This document shows positions 8,663 through 18,400 of a stretch of 64,000 nucleotides of DNA, one piece after another. A program made the translations under genes and the position numbers. Below the pieces are notes generated by a model that was not told the origin of the DNA, ran no database searches, and saw nothing but the letters and a program-made list of their open reading frames with translations. The DNA is from a bacterium. Its GTDB lineage: Bacteria > UBP6 > UBA1177. Where the stretch lies: NCBI GenBank assembly GCA_016290135.1, contig JAEESW010000003.1:1-64000 (forward strand), in the 5' to 3' direction. Each line of letters begins with the position of its first letter. Position 1 is the stretch's first letter.

Positions 8663-10195
8663 ATGGATAAGATTCTCATTCTCGATTTCGGGTCACAGTA
8701 TAACCAGCTCATCGCCAGAAGGATCAGGGAGATGAATGTTTACTGCGAGCTCAAACCGTTTGATGTAACGCTCGATTTTATTAAAGATTTCGCTCCGAAA
8801 GGGATAATTTTCTCAGGCGGTCCGTCTTCTGTCAATGATGAAGGTTCGCCCGATGTCGATCCGAAGATCTTCGAACTCGGGATCCCGATACTCGGCATCT
8901 GCTACGGAATGCAGCTCACATCCTCGCGCCTCGGCGGAAAGCTCAGCAGCGGGAACAGCCGCGAATACGGCCGCGCTTACATCGAAAACATCGCTCCGGA
9001 ATCTCCTTTTTTCAAAGGAATCTCGCTTAAGACCCAGGTATGGATGAGCCACAGCGACTATGTCTCGGAAATTCCTCAGGGATTTTATCCGATAGCAAAG
9101 ACCGGCACGATCCCGTTCGCCGCGATCGGAAACGACGAGAAAAAGATCTACGCGGTGCAGTTTCATCCCGAAGTGAACCACTCTCTCGAAGGGCGCAAGA
9201 TGCTTTCCAACTTCCTTTTTGAAGTCTGCGGCGCAAAAGCTGAGTGGAAGATGGAAAACTACATTAAAATCGCGACTGAAAACCTCAAAAACACGATCCA
9301 GGACAAAAAAGTCGTCCTCGGACTTTCGGGCGGAGTCGATTCGTCCGTGACTGCGGCGCTTTTAGCCCGCGCGATCGGCAAAAATCTTACCGCGATCTTT
9401 GTTGACAACGGTCTTCTCCGCAAGAACGAGCGCGAGGAAGTAGAAGCGAACTTCAAGGATATGCTCAATCTCATCGTAGTTGACGCCCGCGACGAATTCC
9501 TTACCAAACTGGCAGGAGTCACCGAGCCCGAAAAAAAGAGAAAGATCATCGGAAACACCTTCATCGAAGTTTTCGAGCGCGAGGCGAACAAAATAAAAGA
9601 CGCCGATTTCCTGGCGCAGGGAACGATCTATCCCGACGTGATCGAAAGTTCCGTCAACAAGAAAGGGGCTTCGACCACGATAAAAAGCCACCACAATGTC
9701 GGCGGTCTTCCTGAAGACATGAAACTGAAACTGGTGGAACCGCTGCGTGACCTCTTCAAGGACGAAGTCCGCGAACTCGGGCTCAAACTCGGCCTTCCCG
9801 AAAAGCTCATCAAGCGCCATCCCTTCCCGGGACCTGGCCTTGCAGTCAGGATTTTAGGTGAAGTAACGGGCGAAAAGTGCGACATCCTCAAGGAAGCAGA
9901 CCACATTTTCATCGAAGAGATCAGAAATGCCGGGCTTTACGACGAGATCTCGCAGGCGTTCGTCGTTCTCCTTCCTGTCAAGACTGTCGGAGTCATGGGC
10001 GACTGCCGCACCTACGAATACGTTGTTGCTCTGCGCGCCGTCAAAACAGACGACTTCATGACAGCCGACTGGTTTGAATTCGATCCCAAATTCCTCAAAA
10101 AAGTAAGTTCCCGCATAATCAACGAAGTCAAAAGGATAAACCGCGTCGTCATGGACATCAGTTCCAAACCGCCGGCTACGATCGAGTGGGAATAG
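8663..10195 (+). CDS. guaA: GMP synthase (glutamine-hydrolysing)
   Basis: Converts XMP to GMP using ATP and glutamine, the last step of de novo GMP synthesis in the cytoplasm. The 510-residue length is typical. Domains: class I glutamine amidotransferase (1-190) with nucleophile Cys80 in GICYGMQ and the His168/Glu170 pair in FHPE; ATP pyrophosphatase (about 205-385) with SGGVDSS at 222-228; C-terminal dimerisation domain ending in KPPATIEWE. The start at 8663 is fixed by AGGGAGG 6 bases upstream and by the conserved [12 protein letters not shown]-terminus. It appears to be a single-gene unit. Confidence 0.98.
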   Translation: MDKILILDFGSQYNQLIARRIREMNVYCELKPFDVTLDFIKDFAPKGIIFSGGPSSVNDEGSPDVDPKIFELGIPILGICYGMQLTSSRLGGKLSSGNSREYGRAYIENIAPESPFFKGISLKTQVWMSHSDYVSEIPQGFYPIAKTGTIPFAAIGNDEKKIYAVQFHPEVNHSLEGRKMLSNFLFEVCGAKAEWKMENYIKIATENLKNTIQDKKVVLGLSGGVDSSVTAALLARAIGKNLTAIFVDNGLLRKNEREEVEANFKDMLNLIVVDARDEFLTKLAGVTEPEKKRKIIGNTFIEVFEREANKIKDADFLAQGTIYPDVIESSVNKKGASTTIKSHHNVGGLPEDMKLKLVEPLRDLFKDEVRELGLKLGLPEKLIKRHPFPGPGLAVRILGEVTGEKCDILKEADHIFIEEIRNAGLYDEISQAFVVLLPVKTVGVMGDCRTYEYVVALRAVKTDDFMTADWFEFDPKFLKKVSSRIINEVKRINRVVMDISSKPPATIEWE

Positions 10196-10226
10196 AACAA
10201 GTCTGAACTGTTTCCGGATTTTTATT

Positions 10227-11411
10227 TCAGAATGCTGTTGATACCAGCACGAAAAGCCAGTGAGCCGAGATCCCGGCGCAGAGACCGCCGATAGTGTGGC
10301 TGAATATAGCCTTGCCGATGAGTTCCTTGCAGTCGAGACTGTCCATCATCGAAGTGTGGGTGCTCAAATATCCGCTCCAGCACATGCACATTGCAGTGAA
10401 AACCGCGATGTCGCAGGGTCCTACGAGTTTCGCCTGAACAAGACGCTCCGCCAGACTGAGTGAAGCTCCTGCCGCTCCGAGCGCGGTCACGGGAATACCG
10501 ACAGCTTCAGGCGATGAGAAGCCGAAGAGCGGTTTGAGGATGAAATCTATTTTCGAAGCGAGCAGAGGAAGAAGTTTGATCCCTTCATAGGCTGCTCCGG
10601 TGTAGGCTCCGCTTTCCGAGGGACCGTTGATGAGCATCATCACGAGCGTGCAGATGACTAAAACGCCGGGAACTATGGCAAGTCCCATTTCAACACCGCC
10701 GTGACCGCCTTCAAGTATCGCGTCGATGATGCGTCTGCCTATGCCTCCGGATCTGACAGGACGCATGTGAAGCGGCGGGATCTCCATTGTCTGGGATTCA
10801 GGCACCATCTTCGCGGTCGTGCCGAAAACTTTTTTAGTGAATCCGAGCATGAGCCTTGTGCTGACAAGACTGCCGATGACTGCTCCTATGATACCGATGA
10901 TCACTGCAACTCCAAGAGGCTGACCCATTGCCGGAGCGAGACTGTACATATACGAACAGACGATGAGTCCCATTCCGAAAGCGGTTCCCAGATTGGTAAG
11001 CGCCGGGAACTGGTATTTTCTGAAGAAGCGGCGGAAATTGTTGTCTTCGGCAAGAGCAAGGATCGCGGGGTTGTCAGAAAGAAAGGTCGTGACAATCCCC
11101 AGCGATGCGGCTCCCGGCATGCCGAAAAGCGGTTTCATCAAAGGCTGGAGCAGACGGTTTGCCAAAGAGACGAAACCGAACTCCGAAAGCAGAGCCGAAA
11201 CGGCACCCATGATGACGCATATCGCCGTAAGATAGAGGACTGTGTCGATGAGCAGCCTGTAAGCGGTGTTCATCATCGTGTTGATAGTGTTTTCAAGCCC
11301 CATCTGGGTCGCAAAAAGGGCGAAAAATCCGAAAAAGACAAAAGGAAAGACGAAAGTCTCGAGACCGAGTTCCTTTTTGTAGCTGACAAGCGAACCAGGG
11401 ATCCTTTCCAT
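10227..11411 (-). CDS. Nucleoside-recognition (gate) domain membrane protein
   Basis: A 394-residue polytopic inner-membrane protein with roughly nine to ten hydrophobic segments. Conserved-looking stretches such as FLSDNPAILALAEDN, GLAIVPGVLVICTLV and FGFSSPEAVGIPVTALG match the gate/nucleoside-recognition superfamily, of which YjiH and the spore proteins SpmA/SpmB are members. The substrate is unknown. The start at 11411 follows TGGAGG. It converges with guaA and may be connected to purine metabolism only by position. Family assignment is good, function unknown. Confidence 0.75.
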   Translation of the reverse strand: MERIPGSLVSYKKELGLETFVFPFVFFGFFALFATQMGLENTINTMMNTAYRLLIDTVLYLTAICVIMGAVSALLSEFGFVSLANRLLQPLMKPLFGMPGAASLGIVTTFLSDNPAILALAEDNNFRRFFRKYQFPALTNLGTAFGMGLIVCSYMYSLAPAMGQPLGVAVIIGIIGAVIGSLVSTRLMLGFTKKVFGTTAKMVPESQTMEIPPLHMRPVRSGGIGRRIIDAILEGGHGGVEMGLAIVPGVLVICTLVMMLINGPSESGAYTGAAYEGIKLLPLLASKIDFILKPLFGFSSPEAVGIPVTALGAAGASLSLAERLVQAKLVGPCDIAVFTAMCMCWSGYLSTHTSMMDSLDCKELIGKAIFSHTIGGLCAGISAHWLFVLVSTAF

Positions 11412-11486
11412 AGCGAGTTTCAACCTCCAGTCAAACAGAATAAACAGCAGCGGCAACGTTCAGCAAGAGAGCGTTTTTGCGCCGCC

Positions 11487-11514
11487 CTTTTACAAATTTG
11501 AAAGCGAAAGTCAA
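11487..11514 (-). promoter_or_regulatory. Candidate promoter for the gate-protein gene
   Basis: Read on the minus strand: TTGACT, 16 bases, TAAAAG. It lies about 75 bases upstream of the start at 11411. It is divergent to, and immediately adjacent to, the plus-strand promoter at 11523. Confidence 0.45.
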
Positions 11515-11522
11515 ACAAAAAA

Positions 11523-11551
11523 TTGGACGAAAAAATTGTTGTGATTAAAAT
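11523..11551 (+). promoter_or_regulatory. Candidate promoter for the SxtJ operon
   Basis: TTGGAC, 17 bases, TAAAAT. The -10 box ends 28 bases before the ATG at 11580. Confidence 0.5.
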
Positions 11552-11579
11552 CGATGTGGTTTTTTTTAAAGGTGAAAAA

Positions 11580-11990
11580 ATGGATACGTTCAAAGAGGGT
11601 AAAATTTCAAAAAAGAGCCCGATAACGAAAAAGCAGGCGTCCGACAGCGGGATGGCGCTTGTTCTTATTTCTCTCATCTGCCTTGCCGCAGTCAGACACG
11701 ACGCCTTTCTCTGGGCAGCCATGGCCATTCTCGTTCTTGATATGATTTTCCCAATGATATTCAAGCCTTTTGCCTTTGTCTGGTTTGGATTTTCGCGCGT
11801 TTTCGGAACTTTCATGTCGAAAATAATGCTCGCGCTTGTATTTTTTCTCATCGTTTTTCCGATGGGGATGATCCGCCGTATCTTAGGCAAAGATACGCTG
11901 AAGCTTCACCAGTTCAAGCGTGAAAAAAATTCCGTTTTTGCGGAGAGAAATCACGAATATACTGCTGCCGACCTCGATAAACCTTACTGA
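11580..11990 (+). CDS. SxtJ-family membrane protein
   Basis: A 136-residue protein with three hydrophobic segments (about 26-40, 43-65, 75-100) and a cationic tail. Its size, topology and position directly ahead of a DUF5989 gene and a carbamoyltransferase match the SxtJ family, named after the saxitoxin cluster and common beside O-carbamoyltransferases. The start at 11580 follows AGGTGA. The molecular role is not established. It is plausibly a membrane partner of the carbamoyltransferase. Confidence 0.7.
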   Translation: MDTFKEGKISKKSPITKKQASDSGMALVLISLICLAAVRHDAFLWAAMAILVLDMIFPMIFKPFAFVWFGFSRVFGTFMSKIMLALVFFLIVFPMGMIRRILGKDTLKLHQFKREKNSVFAERNHEYTAADLDKPY

Positions 11991-12001
11991 CGGAGATAAA
12001 A

Positions 12002-12151
12002 ATGGAACTTTTGAAAGATTTGTGGGGATATCTGAAAGTCAGGAAAAAATTCTGGCTCCTTCCTTTGATCTGCGTTCTTCTGCTTATCGGTCTTCTCATA
12101 GTTCTGTCGAGTTCGAGCGCGATCGCACCGTTTATTTATACGATCTTTTAA
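12002..12151 (+). CDS. DUF5989 small membrane protein
   Basis: A 49-residue protein: amphipathic N-terminus (MELLKDLWGYLKVRKKFW) followed by one hydrophobic segment (about 18-36) and a short tail ending PFIYTIF. This pattern is typical of DUF5989. CGGAG lies just upstream. The gene sits between the SxtJ-like gene (11 bases earlier) and the carbamoyltransferase (12 bases later), the usual family context. It is probably a membrane-anchoring or assembly partner of the enzyme, by inference. Confidence 0.8.
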   Translation: MELLKDLWGYLKVRKKFWLLPLICVLLLIGLLIVLSSSSAIAPFIYTIF

Positions 12152-12163
12152 TTCGGGTTCATT

Positions 12164-14026
12164 ATGAAGAAAGAAATAATCTTAGGAATTTCAGCATATT
12201 ATCACGACAGTGCAGCTGCACTTTTAATTGACGGCGACATCTTTGCAGCGGCTCACGAAGAGCGCTTCACCCGCAAAAAACAGGATCCGTCATTCCCGAT
12301 AAACGCATGCAGATTCGTTCTCGACGAAGCCGGAATAACGCTCGACGATGTCACCGCAGTTGCTTTTTACGACAAACCTTACATCAAGTTCGAAAGGTTG
12401 CTCGAAACATATCACGCATTTGCGCCGAAAGGCTTGAAAAGCTTCAATTCCGCGATACCTGTATGGATCAAGGAAAAACTTTTCATGAAGGATATGCTGC
12501 GTGAAGAACTCGCCAAACTGGGCGGCAGGATCCCGAAACTCTATTTCCCAGAGCACCATCTTTCGCATGCGGCGAGCGCGTTTTATCCCTCACCTTTCAA
12601 AGACGCGGCCATACTTACTCTCGACGGAGTAGGCGAGTGGGGAACACTCACGATCTGCCACGGAAACGGCAATAAGATCAAGGTATTGAAAGAACTCGAC
12701 TTCCCGCATTCGATCGGGCTTTTCTACACCGCTTTCACCTATTACTGCGGTTTTAAGGTCAACAGCGGCGAATACAAACTCATGGGGCTCGCTCCTTACG
12801 GCAACAAAAACGCCGAAGAGACTCGTGAGATCAAGCGCAAGATCCTTGAAAACATGATCGATCTGCGCGAAGACGGCTCGTTTTTGCTCAATATGGACTA
12901 CTTCGACTACGCGACGGGCCTCAGCATGACGAACGATGCGAAATGGGAGAAACTTTTCGGTTTCCCGCGCAGAAAGTCCGAGAGCGAACTCAACCAGCAC
13001 TACATGAACATGGCTTATGCCATTCAGGAGATCACCGAAGAAATGGTCCTCAAGCTCGCTGAAACGGCGAAAGAACTCACGAAGTCGGAAAATATCGTCC
13101 TTGCAGGCGGTGTTGCACTCAACTGTGTCGCAAACGGAAAACTTCTCCGCACGAAAATGTTCAAAGGGATCTGGGTCCAGCCGGCATCAGGAGACGCAGG
13201 CGGCTCTCTCGGCGCTGCTCTGGCTCTCCGCTACATTTCATTCGGTCACGAACGCACCGAAATCAACGAACGCGATTCGATGAAAGGTGCTTATCTTGGC
13301 CCCGAATTCAGCGACCGTGATATCGAAAACGTTGCGCGAAGATACGATGCAAAATACAAAAAGTTCGATGATTTCAGTGAATTATGTGAAAAAACAGCCG
13401 ATCTTTTGAATAACGACACCGTCATCGGCTGGTTTCAGGGAAGAATGGAATTCGGCCCGCGCGCTTTGGGCAACCGCTCGATCTTAGGCGATCCCAGATG
13501 CCCTGAAATGCAGAAAAAACTCAACCTTAAGATCAAATACCGTGAGGGCTTCAGGCCTTTCGCGCCGTCGGTTTTGGAAGAAGACATTTCGACATTTTTC
13601 GATATCGACACGATCTCGCCTTATATGCTCATGGTCGCCCCGGTTTTGGAGTCGAGACGCACGAAACTCCCGGAAAAATACGAAGAACTGCCGCTTTACG
13701 AACGGCTTTACTTCCTCCGCAGCGACGTCCCGTCGATCACCCACATCGATTTTTCCGCGAGAATCCAGAGCGTAAGCCGCGAAACCAATCCCAAATACTG
13801 GCAGCTCATCAACACTTTCAAGCAGAAAACGGGCTACGGGATCGTCGTCAACACTTCTTTCAACGTCCGCGGAGAACCGATCGTATGCTCGCCTGACGAC
13901 GCATACCGCTGCTTCATGCGCACCGAAATGGATTATCTCGTCATGGGAAACTATCTTTTTGACAAAAAAGAGCAGCCCAACTGGGACAAAGCCGACAACT
14001 GGAAAGAAGAATTCAAGCTCGACTGA
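12164..14026 (+). CDS. Carbamoyltransferase (NodU/CmcH family)
   Basis: A 620-residue enzyme expected to use carbamoyl phosphate and ATP to put a carbamoyl group on a hydroxyl of a sugar or secondary metabolite via a carbamoyl-adenylate. The N-terminal HSP70/actin-like Kae1 domain (about 1-360) opens with ILGISAYYHDSAAAL and contains the metal-binding motif HHLSHAASAFYPS (about 128-140). The C-terminal domain (about 380-600) includes MEFGPRALGNRSIL, YREGFRPFAPSV and NTSFNVRGEPIV. It is full length. The acceptor cannot be told from sequence. With SxtJ and DUF5989 encoded upstream, a membrane-associated glycan or lipid acceptor is plausible. Confidence 0.92.
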   Translation: MKKEIILGISAYYHDSAAALLIDGDIFAAAHEERFTRKKQDPSFPINACRFVLDEAGITLDDVTAVAFYDKPYIKFERLLETYHAFAPKGLKSFNSAIPVWIKEKLFMKDMLREELAKLGGRIPKLYFPEHHLSHAASAFYPSPFKDAAILTLDGVGEWGTLTICHGNGNKIKVLKELDFPHSIGLFYTAFTYYCGFKVNSGEYKLMGLAPYGNKNAEETREIKRKILENMIDLREDGSFLLNMDYFDYATGLSMTNDAKWEKLFGFPRRKSESELNQHYMNMAYAIQEITEEMVLKLAETAKELTKSENIVLAGGVALNCVANGKLLRTKMFKGIWVQPASGDAGGSLGAALALRYISFGHERTEINERDSMKGAYLGPEFSDRDIENVARRYDAKYKKFDDFSELCEKTADLLNNDTVIGWFQGRMEFGPRALGNRSILGDPRCPEMQKKLNLKIKYREGFRPFAPSVLEEDISTFFDIDTISPYMLMVAPVLESRRTKLPEKYEELPLYERLYFLRSDVPSITHIDFSARIQSVSRETNPKYWQLINTFKQKTGYGIVVNTSFNVRGEPIVCSPDDAYRCFMRTEMDYLVMGNYLFDKKEQPNWDKADNWKEEFKLD

Positions 14027-14665
14027 TCACTTTTCTTCAAACATTTTTTTTCTGAACCCGTAGTCAGGGAAGACGACAGAGAGGGTTATCGAAGCCAGGT
14101 TTTCTCCTACAGCTTCGGACATGTCTTTATAAAAATCACGGCTTAGGCTCAATATTTTTTCTTCGTATTCTTTGTCGCTTATCTCGTTGCGATACCACTG
14201 AAGCATGACATCCTTGCTTTTTTCAAGGGCGCTTTTGTATTCCGTGACGCACACTTCGGTCTCTTCAGGCTTGAACCCGAAACTTGCCAGCTTTTTTGTC
14301 AGTTCGATATCGACGAAAGCCTTTACTCCTTCAAGCGTGTAATTCCAGATCTGATCTTCTTTTTCACGGTTTTTTGGGGCCTTTTCGGCTTTCAGGCGGT
14401 TGATCTCGTCCCTCATGGCTTTGAACTGCATGTTCTGGCGCCTCGCGAAATCGTTGTCAGGGGAGTTGAATTTCGAGTTTTCCGCTACGACAAGTTTGTT
14501 CCGGAGCACTTCAAGGTCTGCCTTTAATGATTCGTTTTCTTTGGCGTAATTTTCGGAAAGAGCTTTCAGCCGTTCACATTCTCTGTCGTTCTGATAGATG
14601 ATAAAAGCAAAGGCTGCAAAGATCACAATGTCAGACACCAAAAGCATCAAAATTTTTTTATTCAT
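14027..14665 (-). CDS. Membrane-anchored coiled-coil protein, unknown function
   Basis: A 212-residue protein with one N-terminal transmembrane helix (about 5-23), a coiled coil (about 28-100, regular Leu/Lys/Glu heptads) and a helical C-terminal region. No family recognised. It overlaps the upstream gene by 8 bases. Its stop codon directly abuts the stop of the convergent carbamoyltransferase gene with no base between them. Last gene of the three-gene operon led by the giant coiled-coil protein. Confidence 0.7.
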   Translation of the reverse strand: MNKKILMLLVSDIVIFAAFAFIIYQNDRECERLKALSENYAKENESLKADLEVLRNKLVVAENSKFNSPDNDFARRQNMQFKAMRDEINRLKAEKAPKNREKEDQIWNYTLEGVKAFVDIELTKKLASFGFKPEETEVCVTEYKSALEKSKDVMLQWYRNEISDKEYEEKILSLSRDFYKDMSEAVGENLASITLSVVFPDYGFRKKMFEEK

Positions 14666-15491
14666 GTCCGCAAACTCCTTTTTTTAAAAAAATGTTCTGC
14701 CACTTTTCTAAGTTTTTGTCTGAAAAGCCCAGTTTTTTCAATATTTTAAGCGATTCGTTGCTGCTTTTGGAGGAACGCAGGAGAGAGATCAAAGTTTTGT
14801 TGCCGGCCGTTTCGGAAGAATTTCCCGCAATTTCAAAGAAAAGTTCTCTGGATTCCGGCATATCTTCAAAATAGGGGAAGCAGGAAGAGCTGAAAAACAT
14901 ATTGAAAGTCCCGCTTTTGTCGGAACTGTCGAAATTTTTTACCGCAAGCGAAGATGATGCCGATTTTGTGAAGCCTTGCTTTACCGCGCTTTTCAGATTT
15001 TTGTCGGAAAGGAGGGTGATCCCCGTTTTTTCGTTTTTTTCCTCCACCTTTACCGAGATGAAATAGATCCCTTTTTCGTAAGTTCCCTTCAAAACGGCGT
15101 ATCCTCTGTCGGAGGAGAGCGATATTTTTCCCCGTTTCATTCCGTTTACCGAGATCTCACCCTTTTTTATTCCGTGAAAAAGGATAGAGGCGTCAGTGTG
15201 GTTCGTGATCTCGATATAGAGGTAAACATACGACGATTTGCCAGAAAGTCCTTGAATTTCTTTGAAATACGGCGCGTTCCCGAATTTTCTCACTTTTGAG
15301 AAGGGAAGGTCGTAGAGAGAGGCAAAAACTTCTTTGAAACTGTCGTTTTTATTGCTTTTGATCCACTCCTGATACTTTGCCGGCTGAAGATAGAAGACCC
15401 TGTAGTATTCCTCCAGCGAACTTTCTGCATACAGCGAAAAGCATAAAAAAAATAAGGGGAGCAACGCCCCCCTTTTTAAAAACGGACTCAT
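14658..15491 (-). CDS. Secreted protein of unknown function
   Basis: A 277-residue protein with a signal peptide (about 1-22, ending SLYA). Residues 80-160 look like a beta-sandwich (SYVYLYIEITNHTDASI, GYAVLKGTYEKGIYFISVKV). The C-terminal 90 residues are helical and Ser-rich. No family recognised. It starts 6 bases after the stop of the giant coiled-coil gene and overlaps the next gene by 8 bases, so the three are likely co-translated. Confidence 0.65.
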   Translation of the reverse strand: MSPFLKRGALLPLFFLCFSLYAESSLEEYYRVFYLQPAKYQEWIKSNKNDSFKEVFASLYDLPFSKVRKFGNAPYFKEIQGLSGKSSYVYLYIEITNHTDASILFHGIKKGEISVNGMKRGKISLSSDRGYAVLKGTYEKGIYFISVKVEEKNEKTGITLLSDKNLKSAVKQGFTKSASSSLAVKNFDSSDKSGTFNMFFSSSCFPYFEDMPESRELFFEIAGNSSETAGNKTLISLLRSSKSSNESLKILKKLGFSDKNLEKWQNIFLKKGVCGHE

Positions 15492-15497
15492 GTCTTT

Positions 15498-18400
15498 CTA
15501 TTTAAGTTCTTCGAGAAGCATCATCGACTTGAGATAGATCTCGTCTGTCGGAAGAAGGTTCTTCATAAGCATTTCAAGCGTTCTTACAGCTTTTGACTTG
15601 TTGGTCTCCTTCATTCCGAAAGCCTCCCAGTAAAGAGCCTGAGCTTTTGTCGAGATAGCCTTAAGGCCTTCTTTTGCAGACTTGCTGTCTCCGTCAAGAT
15701 AGAGAGCTTCGTTGAAATCCTTTCTTGCGCCGGCAAAATCATTTTTGTCGAGTTTTGCAAGACCGGCTTTTGCATTTGCGTCAGCCATTGCGCTCTCGAT
15801 CTGCTTCGTGACTTTCGTGAGCTGGACTTCGCGGACTCCTTCTTCTTTGTATTCCTGTTTGAATTTCTGTTTTACCTGCTGGAGCTCGGCTTTGTTGATC
15901 TTGTCGATGCTCTCCTGATATTTCTTGGAGACCTGTTCTTTCTTAGCCTTTGCCTCAGCTTTGTCTTTTTCAGAACTTTCCGGTTTCTTTGCGTTCAAAG
16001 CGTCGATATCGCTTCTTGTCTTTTCGATCTGAGCCTTGTAGTTCTGCGAAGCCTTTTCCCAATTCTGTTTTTCTTTGTCAAGGACAGCCTGTCTCTTCTC
16101 TTTTCTCTTCTCTTTTTCAGCAAGGAGTTTGTCTCTCTTAGCCATCATCTGCTGTTTGAGCTTTTCTCTATCCTCTTTCTCCTTGATCTCCATATTGTCG
16201 TATTTGTCGGTGATATCGGTCTTGCCTTTTTCGTACTGCTGCTCTTTAGCGGCTTCTTCTTTCTGCCAAGCTGCTTCCTGCTTTTTGCTTTCAGCGTGGT
16301 GTTTTGCCTGCATTCCTTCGAGTTTTACAGCCCATGCATTGTTGGCGTTGTCGATCTCTCTCGCCAATGCGTCGATCTGTTTGTCGTTGTTTGCCATATT
16401 TGTTCTGTCTGAAGCAGTCTTTCTTTCAAAAGCAGCGGTGCGGGCAGCTTTTTCCTTGTTCCAGGTCTCCTGCTGTCTTTCTCTCTCTTTCTTTCTTGCT
16501 TCGATCTTCGAGTCTCTTTCTTTCTGAGCCTGTGCGATCTGCTGGTCAATGCCGGTCTTTGTCCTGTTCTTGTCGGCAAGGAATGCCTGATGCTGTTTTC
16601 TCGCAGCCGCTTCTTCAGCCTTTTTCTTCTTTTCGAAATCGGAATTTTCTTTCTGGAGCCTCATGCTCTCGTTCATGAGTTTTGCATCAAGATCCGCGAA
16701 GATCTTTTCGTATTTTTTGTCGATCTTTGAAGTTTCCTTCTGGATGTATGCGTCATGTGATTTTTCATGCTGGGCGAGCTGTTTCGAAACTTTCGCGTGT
16801 TCAGCCTTCATTGCTCCGAGTTCTTTGTTCCTCTGAGCCGAAAGTTTTGCGATCTCCGTAGCCAGAGCCTTCTTGAAACCGCTTTCCGCAACCGCTTTTT
16901 TCTTCATGTTCGCATTCGTGTCGGCTTTGAGTGCACCGATCTTCTGCTTCTTTTCCTGCTGAAGTTTCGCGATGTCGCCTTTCAGTTTGACCCTGATGTC
17001 GTTGTATTTCTTAGCTATTGCAGCCTGTTCCGCCTTGACTTTCTCGTCAATGCCCTTCGAACCTTCGACAGCTGCAGCTTTCTTTGCATTGAGGTCGTCT
17101 ATTGTTTTTTTGTGGCCGGTTGCTACGACAGAAAGCTTGTTGGCCTTTTCCTTATTGAGATTTTTCTTCTCGGCACTGAGCTTTGCGATCTCTTTTTCGT
17201 AAGGAGCCCTGACCTCTTTGAGTTTTGCCGGGTCGGGAGTATTGGATTTCTTTTCCCAATTTTTCATCGCTGCGGCATTTGCCTGAAGCTCTTTCTGTTT
17301 TGCCGCGATGCTGTTCCTTGCGGAAGCCTTCTCCTTGTCGCCCTGAGCTTTGTATTTTGCGTTCAGATTGGCCTTTTCAGCCTGGATCTTCTTGATCTCG
17401 TTGGCTTTTTCTGCGTTTACAGCATTCTTTTTCGCCTTTACGCTCGCAGCCGCGTTCTTTTCTTTCGCAGCACCGTCAGCTTTGATCTTTTTGGAGACGC
17501 CGGCTCTCTGTGCCATCTGGTTTTTGTGAGCCGATTCTGCAGCTGCGACTTTTTTCTGGTGAGCCTTGAGAGCGTTCGACTTTTCCTGCTCTACGGCCGC
17601 ACGGTCTTTCTTTATCGAAATAAGTTCGAGGTTTTTCTCTTTTTCGATCTTTGCAAGCTCGTTTTTGTTGCCTGCGATCTTTCTCTCGTATTTCGATTTT
17701 TCAAGGTTTATCTTTCTTGCAGCGCTTTCTTCCTCGAATTTGATCTTTCTTTCGACGGAAGCCTTGTCGTTGTCGAACTTTCTCATGGCCGCAGCGTGCT
17801 CTCTGTCAAGTTTCGCGATCTCGGCCTTGTTGTCCTTTGCGGCATCCTTCTTGTCGGCATAATTCTGCATTTCGCTGTCTTTTGCCGATGTTATAGCGTC
17901 AAGAAGCTCCTGGAGCTTGTTCGTGCTCTCGATCTTTTTGTTCTCGAGTTCGGCGATCGACTGGTTCATTTCATCGTTGATCGGGTCGATGCTGTAGGGA
18001 GCCATTTTCTGTTCGTATTTTTTGTCGATCGAAGCGATCTGGTCGTCGTATTTTGCGGTCTTTGCATCGAAAGAAGCGGCGATCTTGCCTTCTTCTTCGG
18101 AAAGGTCGCTCATTTTTTTCGCGTGAGCGTCATTGATCTTCGCGTCTTCGGCAGCGGCTTTGTCGAGCTGTGCTGCAGTGTCGGCCTTTATCTTCTCGAC
18201 GTCTTTCGCGACATCTTCCTCGACTTTTGCCGTTTTCTGCGCGTAAGCATCTTCGACAGCGGCAAGTTTCGTGTCGAGTTTGTTGAGTTCCTCGGCTTTC
18301 TGCTGCTCAAGTTTGCCGTCGACCTCGGCCATCTTGCCTTTTTCCTCGTCGATCTGGCCTCTCAGCGTGTTGTCCTTTGCTGCGAGCTTGTCGATCTCCT

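Noticed and set aside
14024-14029. TGATCA at the junction of convergent stop codons as a functional site
   Set aside because: The palindrome follows automatically from abutting TGA stops on opposite strands.
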